From: Eubacterium sp.
GTDB taxonomy: Bacteria; Bacillota; Clostridia; Oscillospirales; Acutalibacteraceae
Length of the DNA: 38,862 nucleotides
Assembly: GCA_017445905.1 (NCBI GenBank)
Contig: JAFSRX010000075.1
Coordinates: 1-38,862, forward strand
Direction: 5' to 3'
Part shown: positions 1 through 7,097 of the stretch, in pieces
Layout: each line of letters starts with the position of its first letter
Position numbering within the stretch: position 1 is the first letter of the stretch
Made by a program: the position numbers and the translations under genes
Notes under the pieces: model-generated
Databases searched by the model: none
The model's input: only the letters and a program-made list of their open reading frames with translations
What the model was told of the DNA's origin: nothing

Positions 1-10
1 AAAAAACAAA

Positions 11-30
11 CAGCCGCACGTGAGCGGCTG
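11..30 (-). terminator. Rho-independent terminator of the opp operon
   Basis: Read on the minus strand, a perfect 7 bp G+C-rich stem (11-17 with 24-30, 6-base loop) is followed by TTTGTTTTTT at the window edge. It lies downstream of oppA, so it most likely ends the oppBCDFA transcript. About 135 bases of hairpin-rich DNA separate it from the oppA stop codon. Confidence 0.75.
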
Positions 31-44
31 CTTGAAAAAGTAAT

Positions 45-156
45 GCACTGCCAAACTTCAGTGCCGACTTTTAGTCGGCGAGCCAGTAGGCGGCCCTTCT
101 AGGGCCTGTGCAAACCACCAGTTTCACTGGTGGTTATGATTTCAATGACTAAAAGT
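45..156. repeat. Cluster of tandem hairpins, possible REP/IS200-type palindromic element
   Basis: Four perfect inverted repeats follow each other: 45-50 with 59-64 (6 bp), 63-69 with 73-79 (7 bp, TTT loop), 92-97 with 101-106 (6 bp) and 113-121 with 127-135 (9 bp, TTTCA loop). In addition, the 10-mer at 67-76 is the exact reverse complement of 147-156 and so brackets the two central hairpins. There is no coding sequence. The arrangement resembles REP-like or IS200/IS605-end palindromes that are mobilised in trans. That origin is inference: no transposase is present and copy number elsewhere is unknown. In the opp transcript these hairpins form the 3' untranslated region. Confidence 0.5.
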
Positions 157-166
157 TAATTTAAAA

Positions 167-1999
167 TTAGTCGATTGTGCAGTACATGAAGTACTTGTAG
201 CCAAGTGGGCTAGCAAAGAAACCGTTAACGTTCTTAGCAAGCATATACTGATCTGTGTAGTAATAGATAGGAGTGATACAACCTGTAGCCATTACCATAT
301 CCTCTGCCATATGCATCATTGCGTAGCGGTTTTCAGTATCTGTGCAAGTCTTAATTCTTGAAATAAGAACATCATATGTTTCTGCCCAAGTTCCATTTTC
401 AACTTTGTCATCATAACCGAACTTTGTAAGGTCAAGGCTGTAGTATTTAGCATCCTTATAGTTGCCCTTACCGAACTGAGCGTCGTTGTTACCAGACGAA
501 GTTGTCCACATATCAAGGAATGAAATCGGGTCATTGTAGTCAGCAAGCCAACCGTTACGTGTTACAGTGTAGTTACCCTGCTTTCTTGTGTTAAGAAGAG
601 TAGCCCATTCCTGGTTTTCGAGCTTCATTTCAATACCTACGTTAGCAAATGCAGACTGAATGTATTCAGCGATAGCCTTATGACCTTCGTCTGTATTGTA
701 GAGATAAGTGATTGACGGGAAGTCTGTGAACTTGCCTGAAGCTTCGTCAAATTTGTAGTACTTCTTAAGAGTTTCGATAGCTGAATCGTAGTTTGATTTA
801 ACAGCGTCAGCTGTTGCATCAAAGTAACCAACAAATTTATCGCTTACGCCTGTGTTCTGAATAAATTCAGTTTTGCCGTCAGCATCTGTAAGACCTGAAC
901 CAACGAATGTTGAAGCGGGAACCTGTCCGCCCTGAGCAATTTTATCAACGATGTAGTTTCTGTCGATAAGAAGTCCAAGAGCCTGCTTGATTTCAGCTTC
1001 TGCCTTATCAGCTTCAGCGCCCTTTAATGAAGTTCCTTCAGGAAGGATGCTCTTGTTGATGTTCCAGCATACATAGTATGTGCCGAGCTGACCAACATTG
1101 TAGAATTCATCCTTGTTCTCGTTCTTGATTGTTTCAATCTCGTTTGTAGGAACAGAATCGATGAACTGCCATTCGCCGTTCTTGAAGTTTGAAAGCATGT
1201 TGTTAGCATCATCAGAAAGATAGCATTTAATTGTGTCCATCTTAACTGTTGAAACGTCAGGATGGTTTTCATTCTTTTCAAGAGTGATAACTGAGTTGTG
1301 TTCCCAAGAAGCAAGTGTGTAAAGTCCGTTTGAAACATATGTTGACGGATCTGTTGCCCAACCTTCGTTGCTTACTACATCCTCACGAACTGGGAAGTAG
1401 GTCGGGAATGCAAGAAGCTCGTTCCAATAAGGAACTGCATTTGCAAGAGTTACTTCGAGAGTCTTGTCGTCAATTGCTTTAACATTGAGTTTAGCGTCTT
1501 TGTTTACAGGATTGCCTTCTTCGTCAGCTTCTGTAACCTTGTCGTAACCGTCAACTACGTCAAACATATAGCCATAGTCAGCAGCTGTCTCAAGAGAAGC
1601 AGCTCTCTGCCAAGCAAACTCAAAGTCGCCTGCAGTAACGTCTTTACCGTCTGACCACTTAAGACCATCCTTAAGAGTATAGGTATAAGTTACTGTACCG
1701 TCTTCGTTTGTAACACCTTCAACGAGCTCTTTAGCTGCGTCTGGAGCAAGCTCAAGTTTGCCATCATCAGTCTGGGTACATTTAGCAAGACCTGAGAAAA
1801 GATGAGCAAGAAGAGTAGCGCCATCTACTGCTGAGTTAAGAGCAGGGTCGATTGTGTCGGGCTCTGAAGCAAGACAAACTGAAATTGATGTCTTAGCATC
1901 AGTGTTCTTTTTTGTCTCTCCGCCTTTTTTTGCACATGCAGCTAAGCTTAAGATTAACGCAAGTGCAAGAAGCGCAGAGATAATTTTTTTCATTTTCAT
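167..1999 (-). CDS. oppA: Oligopeptide ABC transporter substrate-binding lipoprotein (OppA-like)
   Basis: Extracellular peptide-binding protein of family SBP_bac_5, which captures peptides for the OppBC permease. The product of 610 residues has a lipoprotein signal: a Lys-containing N-terminus, a hydrophobic stretch rich in Leu/Ala, and an LAAC lipobox whose Cys would be lipidated. An Asn/Thr/Lys linker follows, then a mature domain opening with the family-typical EPDTIDPA segment. The start at 1999 is chosen because AAGGAAGG lies 7 bases upstream of it; an ATG two codons earlier would sit only one base from the same site. It is the last gene of oppBCDFA, whereas the textbook order places oppA first. 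Substrate class (oligo- versus dipeptide) cannot be settled from sequence alone. Confidence 0.93.
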   Translation of the reverse strand: MKMKKIISALLALALILSLAACAKKGGETKKNTDAKTSISVCLASEPDTIDPALNSAVDGATLLAHLFSGLAKCTQTDDGKLELAPDAAKELVEGVTNEDGTVTYTYTLKDGLKWSDGKDVTAGDFEFAWQRAASLETAADYGYMFDVVDGYDKVTEADEEGNPVNKDAKLNVKAIDDKTLEVTLANAVPYWNELLAFPTYFPVREDVVSNEGWATDPSTYVSNGLYTLASWEHNSVITLEKNENHPDVSTVKMDTIKCYLSDDANNMLSNFKNGEWQFIDSVPTNEIETIKNENKDEFYNVGQLGTYYVCWNINKSILPEGTSLKGAEADKAEAEIKQALGLLIDRNYIVDKIAQGGQVPASTFVGSGLTDADGKTEFIQNTGVSDKFVGYFDATADAVKSNYDSAIETLKKYYKFDEASGKFTDFPSITYLYNTDEGHKAIAEYIQSAFANVGIEMKLENQEWATLLNTRKQGNYTVTRNGWLADYNDPISFLDMWTTSSGNNDAQFGKGNYKDAKYYSLDLTKFGYDDKVENGTWAETYDVLISRIKTCTDTENRYAMMHMAEDMVMATGCITPIYYYTDQYMLAKNVNGFFASPLGYKYFMYCTID

Positions 2000-2048
2000 A
2001 ATCATACCTTCCTTTCAATTAAATTTTTATAATAATGAAAATGATCAA

Positions 2049-2064
2049 TGTACATTTCTGTACA
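2049..2064 (-). promoter_or_regulatory. Intercistronic hairpin with GAAA tetraloop between oppF and oppA
   Basis: TGTACA is repeated at 2049-2054 and 2059-2064, separated by four bases. In the minus-strand RNA this makes a 6 bp stem closed by a GAAA (GNRA-class) tetraloop, about 50 bases before the oppA start. It has no T-run, so it is not a terminator. It could act as an mRNA processing or stability element that lets oppA be expressed differently from the upstream genes; that role is inference. Confidence 0.4.
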
Positions 2065-2074
2065 AATTACCAAA

Positions 2075-3058
2075 TTAATCGTTTATCTCCTCAGCTCTAA
2101 AACAAGCTACATAACGTCCTTTTGAAATCTCTTTGAGTTCCGGCATACTCTCAGCGCACTTATCACAAGCATACTGACAACGTGTTCTGAACGGACATCC
2201 AGAAGGAGCGTTTAAAGGTGAGGGGATAGTTCCGCTTAAAACAATTCTCTTATTAGCTCTTGCAATCTTCGGGTCGGGTACCGGAACCGCAGAAAGAAGG
2301 GATTTTGAATATGGATGAAGCGGTTTATTATAAATCTCATTAGCAGGAGCAAGCTCAACAATGTGACCTAAATACATAACTGCTATTCGATCCGAGATAT
2401 GACGAACAACAAGTAAGTCATGAGCGATGAACAGATATGTCAGTCCGAGCTTATCCTGAAGATCGTCAAACATATTGATTACCTGAGCCTGAATAGAAAC
2501 GTCGAGAGCAGAAACAGGCTCATCGCAAACGATGAAATCAGGATTAACTGCAAGTGAACGGGCAATACCGATTCTCTGACGCTGTCCGCCTGAGAATTCG
2601 TGAGCATATCTTGAAGCGTGCTCACTGTTAAGTCCGACATAGTCCATAAACTGAAGTATTTTTTCTTCACGTTCCTTTTTGTTTTCATATAAGTGGTGAA
2701 CATCAAGCGGCTCACCGATAATATCGGATACGGTCATTCTCGGATTAAGAGATGAGTAAGGATCCTGGAAAACCATTGTTGCTTTCTTTCGGAATTCCTT
2801 AATATCTGATTTGCTCTTAATCAGTTTTCCGTCATACCATATTTGACCTGCAGTAGGCTTATAAAGGTGGAGAAGAGTTCTTCCAACAGTTGTTTTACCG
2901 CATCCTGATTCACCAACAAGTCCGAGTGTTTCGCCCTTATTAATTGAAAATGAAACATCGTCAACAGCTTTAAGTGGCTTTGTTCTGAACATTCCGGTGC
3001 TGATAGGGAAGTACTGCTTTAAATTCTTAACTTCAATAATAGGAGTTTTATCAGACAT
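2075..3058 (-). CDS. oppF: Oligopeptide ABC transporter ATP-binding protein OppF
   Basis: One of two ATPases powering peptide import on the inner face of the membrane. With the ATG at 3058 the protein has 327 residues. The Walker A motif GESGCGKTT is at about 49-57, then the ABC signature SGGQRQR and Walker B ending in CDEP. The C-terminal oligopeptide/dipeptide extension carries a Cys cluster (GCPFRTRC, then CQYACDKC). The ATG at 3058 overlaps the end of oppD by 8 bases; a GTG three codons earlier is possible but sits almost on AGGAAGG. The overlap suggests translational coupling with oppD. OppF rather than OppD is assigned from gene order and the longer N-terminus. Confidence 0.92.
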   Translation of the reverse strand: MSDKTPIIEVKNLKQYFPISTGMFRTKPLKAVDDVSFSINKGETLGLVGESGCGKTTVGRTLLHLYKPTAGQIWYDGKLIKSKSDIKEFRKKATMVFQDPYSSLNPRMTVSDIIGEPLDVHHLYENKKEREEKILQFMDYVGLNSEHASRYAHEFSGGQRQRIGIARSLAVNPDFIVCDEPVSALDVSIQAQVINMFDDLQDKLGLTYLFIAHDLLVVRHISDRIAVMYLGHIVELAPANEIYNKPLHPYSKSLLSAVPVPDPKIARANKRIVLSGTIPSPLNAPSGCPFRTRCQYACDKCAESMPELKEISKGRYVACFRAEEIND

Positions 3059-4067
3059 TCTCTTCACCGCCTTCCTCTAATTCAATATCTCCGCTGTCCA
3101 AACCTTTTTTTACATTCATCCAGCAGGTTGCCTTGTGGTCGTCGTTTATCTTCATTGTTTCAGCTCTGTGATGAATGCATATTTTCATTGCATTATCACA
3201 TCTCGGAGCAAACGGACATCCCTCGGGCATATTCAGAAGGTCGATGGGAGTTCCTGTTATAGGCTGCAGCTTTGTTCCCGCTGTATCAGCAGTAGGAATA
3301 GAACGCATAAGACCTTTTGTATATTCATGGCAGGGATTATAGAATATTTCGTCAGCAGTTCCTTGCTCACAGATAGAGCCTGCATACATAACAATTACTT
3401 CATCACACATTTGTGCAACAACGCCGAGGTCATGAGTTATCATTATTATTGCCATTCCAAGCTCTTTTTGAAGCTGAATCATAAGTTCAAGAATCTGAGC
3501 CTGAATTGTAACATCGAGTGCAGTAGTAGGCTCGTCAGCGATAAGAATATCAGGCTCACATGCCAGCGCCATAGCAATCATAATTCTCTGACGCATACCG
3601 CCTGAAAGTTCAAACGGATACTGTTTCATTCTCTTTTCAGGTTCGTTGATATTAACAAGCCTTATCATTTCAACAGCTCGTTCATATGCCTCTTTTTTAT
3701 TTCTGTTAGTATGAAGAGTAATTGCTTCAATTAGCTGTCTGCCGATTGTATAAGTTGGGTTAAGTGAGGTCATCGGATCCTGGAAAATAATTGAAATCTT
3801 ATTTCCTCTGACGGTTTTCATAACCTTTTCGCCCGAGCCAACAAGTTCCTGTCCGTCAAGCTTAATTGAGCCGCCAACTATCTTACCGGTTGAGGCAAGA
3901 ATCTGCATAATTGAGTAAGCTGTAACGGATTTTCCTGATCCACTTTCGCCAACAATACCGAGAACCTTTCCTCGATCAAGAGAGAAAGATACATCGTTAA
4001 CAGCTTTAACTTCACCTGCATCGGTAAAGAATGATGTTTTTAAATTTTTAACTTCTAATAATGCCAT
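3051..4067 (-). CDS. oppD: Oligopeptide ABC transporter ATP-binding protein OppD
   Basis: Second nucleotide-binding subunit of the peptide importer, 338 residues. It shows Walker A GESGSGKS at 40-47, a Q-loop in IIFQDPMTSLNP, the signature LSGGMRQR and Walker B with ILIADEPTTALD. The C-terminal peptide-transporter domain has GCPFAPRC plus two further Cys. This is the pattern that binds an iron-sulfur cluster in some OppD-type ATPases (established for a mycobacterial OppD, inferred here). GGAGG stands 7 bases before the ATG. The gene follows oppC by 14 bases and overlaps oppF, as expected for one polycistronic unit with 1:1 ATPase stoichiometry. Confidence 0.93.
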   Translation of the reverse strand: MALLEVKNLKTSFFTDAGEVKAVNDVSFSLDRGKVLGIVGESGSGKSVTAYSIMQILASTGKIVGGSIKLDGQELVGSGEKVMKTVRGNKISIIFQDPMTSLNPTYTIGRQLIEAITLHTNRNKKEAYERAVEMIRLVNINEPEKRMKQYPFELSGGMRQRIMIAMALACEPDILIADEPTTALDVTIQAQILELMIQLQKELGMAIIMITHDLGVVAQMCDEVIVMYAGSICEQGTADEIFYNPCHEYTKGLMRSIPTADTAGTKLQPITGTPIDLLNMPEGCPFAPRCDNAMKICIHHRAETMKINDDHKATCWMNVKKGLDSGDIELEEGGEENV

Positions 4068-4081
4068 ATCAAAACCTCCAA

Positions 4082-5137
4082 TCAGTTATTCAGCTTCGGA
4101 TCGAATGCGTCGCGAAGACCGTCGCCGAAGAGGTTAAGACTAAGAACGATAAGTGAAATAACTATTGCAGGAATTACCAGTCTGTAAGGATAACTTGTAA
4201 GTCCGTTAAGAGCTTCGGAGGCAAGAGAACCAAGTGAGGGCATTGGTGCATTAACACCGAGTCCAAGGAATGAAAGATAGCTTTCAGTAAAGATTGCCGA
4301 AGGAATCTGAAGAGCTGCTGAAATAATAACAACGCTGATACAGTTAGGTATTAAGTGTTTAACAATAATCCATTTTCCTTTAGCTCCTGTAACTTTTGCA
4401 GATAATACGTATTCCTGTTCTCTTAGGGATAAAATCTGACCTCTGATAAGTCTTGACATACTTACCCAGTAGAGCAGTGCAAATACAATAAATAAACTTA
4501 TAATATTTGCGCCGATACCTGCAAGCGAAGTTCCTTCTATTGCAGGAGTCAAAGTCGTTTTGAAAACTGCCGAAAGCAGAATAACCATAAGCATATCGGG
4601 CAGAGAATATATAACATCAACAAAACGCATTATAATGGTATCAACCGTTCCACCGAAATATCCGGAAATTGAGCCTATAAGAGTTCCTATCAGAAGAACA
4701 ATAATGCTTGCAAAGAATCCAACTGCAAGTGATACTCTTGTTCCGTAGATAATACGAATGAAATAATCTCTTCCTGCAGCGTCAGTTCCGAAAATATGCG
4801 GGAAAACCTTTTCGCCTGCATCTATTTTTTCTTGTTCTGTTGCGCCGTACTTAAAGGGCTTTAAGTTGTTATATGAAGCGTCAACCATCTGCCCCGGCTG
4901 AACACCGAGCTGGTCATCGTAATCATATGGCCAGAACATTGGAATAACAATACTTGAAATTGTTATAAGTAAAATTACTATTAAACTAATAAAAGCAACC
5001 TTGTTTTTATAAAGTCTTTTCATACCGTCTTTGAAGAAAGTGGAAGACGGACGCATCTGAACCATATATTCTTTTTCTTCATCAGATGCAGGAATAAACA
5101 TATCCAAATCTACATGAAATGAAAATTTCTTTTTCAT
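4082..5137 (-). CDS. oppC: Oligopeptide ABC transporter permease OppC
   Basis: Integral membrane permease subunit that pairs with OppB. It has about 351 residues: an N-terminal cytoplasmic stretch, a first transmembrane helix (VAFISLIVILLITISSIV), an extracytoplasmic segment, then the family motif GTDAAGRDYFIR and the BPD_transp_1 core. The EAA-type coupling loop is seen as LIRGQILSLREQEYVLSAKVTGAK. The C-terminus FGDGLRDAFDPKL is characteristic of OppC/DppC. The ATG at 5137 is favoured, preceded by AGGAGG at a good distance; a GTG lies one codon upstream. It starts 14 bases after the oppB stop. Confidence 0.93.
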   Translation of the reverse strand: MKKKFSFHVDLDMFIPASDEEKEYMVQMRPSSTFFKDGMKRLYKNKVAFISLIVILLITISSIVIPMFWPYDYDDQLGVQPGQMVDASYNNLKPFKYGATEQEKIDAGEKVFPHIFGTDAAGRDYFIRIIYGTRVSLAVGFFASIIVLLIGTLIGSISGYFGGTVDTIIMRFVDVIYSLPDMLMVILLSAVFKTTLTPAIEGTSLAGIGANIISLFIVFALLYWVSMSRLIRGQILSLREQEYVLSAKVTGAKGKWIIVKHLIPNCISVVIISAALQIPSAIFTESYLSFLGLGVNAPMPSLGSLASEALNGLTSYPYRLVIPAIVISLIVLSLNLFGDGLRDAFDPKLNN

Positions 5138-5151
5138 CACTGTCCTCCTCC

Positions 5152-6081
5152 TTACTCAAATGTTATACGCGGATCAACTACTTTATAAAGTATATCAGTT
5201 ATTAAATTCATTATAACGATAAGAGCCGCAAGAATAATAGTTGTTCCCATAATCATAGGATAATCACGGTTAGTGATTGAACTTACGAATGCACGACCTA
5301 TACCGGGAACAGCAAAAATCTGTTCAACAACAAGTGAGCCGGTTACTATGTAAGCGAGCATTGGTCCGAAATATGTTAAAACAGGAATAAGTGAATTTTT
5401 AAGAGCATGTCCGAAAATAATGTTTGCATTCGAAACACCCTTTGCCTTAGCTGTTCTAATGTAATCCTGACCGAGAACATCGAGCATTGAAGAACGCGTT
5501 AATCTTGTTATGTATGCCATAGGATAAAGCGCAAGAGTTATAATTGGAAGAATCAATCCTGCCGGAGTTGAGCCGTTTGCAGGAAGAATTTTCAGCGAAA
5601 TTGCGAAAAGCGCAAGCAAAAGAGAACCCATAATAAATGATGGCATAGAAACGAATGCAGTAGTTATAACCATAATTAATCGGTCAATAAACTTATTTCT
5701 TCTCAGTGCTGCGATTGCTCCGAGAATAATTCCGACAATCGCTGAAAGAATTGCTGCAAGAACACCGAGTTTCATCGAAGTTTTGAGTCCGTCCATAATA
5801 ATGTCGATAACCATTCTTCCTCTTTGTTTAAGAGAAGGACCGAAGTCAAATTTTGTAACAATATCTTTAAGATATGTTCCGTATTGTTCCATTAACGGTT
5901 TATCGAGTCCGTATTTAGCCTCCATAGCCGCCTGAACGGCTGGAGTTGTTGCTTTTTCACCGACAAATGGTCCGCCGGGAACAGCATGCATTACAAAAAA
6001 AGTTACGGTTATTACTACCCAAACCGTAAAAATTGCGAGTAATATTCTTTTCAGAATATACAGTAATGTTTTGGTGTTCAT
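5152..6081 (-). CDS. oppB: Oligopeptide ABC transporter permease OppB
   Basis: First gene of the operon; a 309-residue membrane permease. The start LYILKRILLAIFTVWVVITV is the typical OppB/DppB first helix, followed by the HAVPGGPF motif. The BPD_transp_1 domain with several further helices contains the EAA loop around TRLTRSSMLDVLGQDYIRTAKAKG. The C-terminus ends LYKVVDPRI as in the family. The gene is preceded by a G-run ribosome binding site a few bases before ATG and by a clear sigma-A-type promoter. With OppC it forms the translocation pore for peptides delivered by OppA. Confidence 0.93.
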   Translation of the reverse strand: MNTKTLLYILKRILLAIFTVWVVITVTFFVMHAVPGGPFVGEKATTPAVQAAMEAKYGLDKPLMEQYGTYLKDIVTKFDFGPSLKQRGRMVIDIIMDGLKTSMKLGVLAAILSAIVGIILGAIAALRRNKFIDRLIMVITTAFVSMPSFIMGSLLLALFAISLKILPANGSTPAGLILPIITLALYPMAYITRLTRSSMLDVLGQDYIRTAKAKGVSNANIIFGHALKNSLIPVLTYFGPMLAYIVTGSLVVEQIFAVPGIGRAFVSSITNRDYPMIMGTTIILAALIVIMNLITDILYKVVDPRITFE

Positions 6082-6111
6082 ATTTTCCCCCCAATATAAA
6101 TTTACTTGTAT

Positions 6112-6139
6112 ATTATAACATAAAATTATAATATTTCAA
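6112..6139 (-). promoter_or_regulatory. Promoter of the opp operon
   Basis: On the minus strand TTGAAA (6139-6134) and TATAAT (6117-6112) are separated by 16 bases, about 30 bases upstream of the oppB start. The surrounding DNA is strongly A+T-rich. No CodY-type or other operator was recognised with confidence. Confidence 0.7.
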
Positions 6140-6215
6140 TATTTTTTGTTAAAATAAGACAAAATCTTATTTAATAAATATATACATATGATTAATAATG
6201 CCCAAGACAAAGCAA

Positions 6216-6242
6216 AACCCCGAGATTTTTACCTCAGGGTTT
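6216..6242 (-). terminator. Terminator after the GH43-like gene
   Basis: The arms 6216-6224 and 6234-6242 pair over 9 bp with one G-U wobble on the minus strand and an AT-rich loop. They are followed by a short T-rich tail (TTGCTTTG). It lies immediately after the GH43-like stop codon and separates the sugar locus from the opp promoter. Confidence 0.65.
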
Positions 6243-6248
6243 ATGTAA

Positions 6249-7097
6249 TTATTTAACAGCTATTGTATCGCCTTTGTCACAAATTTGAGTAAGCTTTACT
6301 CTTTCGTAATCGGTCTGATTAGGGGAGTGGAATGTCAGATATAGCTTATCATCTGCTTCAAATATCATACCATGACCTCCGTCATCGGTGATAATCGGAG
6401 AAAGATGTTCAAAATTATCATTGATCTTTCCGTCTTTAAACCTGACGAGCGCTTCAATATATGTGTGTCCGATAAAGGTTGACCATATCATTAAAAGAGT
6501 TTTGTCTTTTGTTCTGAACATAAACGGTCCGTCAGTAGTATAGTGTTCACCCTCAGGCTTTCTGTCTGCCCAGGAAGGTGATGAGCCGCTGAAAAGCGTT
6601 ACAGGCTCACTGATTCTTTTAGTGAGATCATCGCTTAATTCTGCATAACAAACCGTTCCATCGATAATCTGAGTATGCTCATGGCAGAAAACAATATAGG
6701 GCTTTTCGTCTTCAATATAAAGTGTTCCGTCAAGGCTCTCCCATTCATAAGGTGTTACGGCTCCTTCACTGTGGGGAACAAAAGGACCCATGGGATTATC
6801 TGCTCTGAGAATATATGTTCCTCTGAGATTGTTAGGCTTGGTAAATGTTGCAAGCATATAGTATAATCCTTTGTATTTATGTACTTCGGGCGCCCAGTTA
6901 ACCTCAGTATTTAAACCGTGTTCGTTAGAATTAAAACATTCGTGTGGCTCACTCCATTCAATTAAGTCATTGGATGTGTAAACATCAAATCCGTTTGTTT
7001 TAATACCAAAATGAGCTGCTCTTGTTCCGTATAGATAATACTTTCCGTTTTCGTTAAGAATGAAAGGGTCTCTTATATTAATTTCATCGCAACGCAT
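6249..7097 (-). CDS. Glycoside hydrolase family 43-like protein
   Basis: Predicted five-bladed beta-propeller glycosidase of 282 residues without a signal peptide, so probably cytoplasmic. GH43 features are the N-terminal IRDPFIL with Asp10 (general base), the blade motif NWAPEV at 67-72 and LDGTLY with Asp123 (pKa modulator). Where many GH43 enzymes have the catalytic acid Glu in an EGP/EAP motif, this protein has TTDGPFMFRT with Asp189. A GGHGMIF segment near the end resembles uncharacterised gut GH43-like proteins. Its ATG directly abuts the stop of the alpha-galactosidase gene (TAAATG), indicating translational coupling. Substrate is uncertain: arabinosides, xylosides or galactosides are all possible. 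Confidence 0.8.
   Translation of the reverse strand: MRCDEINIRDPFILNENGKYYLYGTRAAHFGIKTNGFDVYTSNDLIEWSEPHECFNSNEHGLNTEVNWAPEVHKYKGLYYMLATFTKPNNLRGTYILRADNPMGPFVPHSEGAVTPYEWESLDGTLYIEDEKPYIVFCHEHTQIIDGTVCYAELSDDLTKRISEPVTLFSGSSPSWADRKPEGEHYTTDGPFMFRTKDKTLLMIWSTFIGHTYIEALVRFKDGKINDNFEHLSPIITDDGGHGMIFEADDKLYLTFHSPNQTDYERVKLTQICDKGDTIAVK

Noticed and set aside
3135-3605. Plus-strand open frame of 156 codons within oppD
   Set aside because: It is antisense to a gene with intact Walker and signature motifs, and the Ser/His/Cys-rich composition is typical of a shadow frame.
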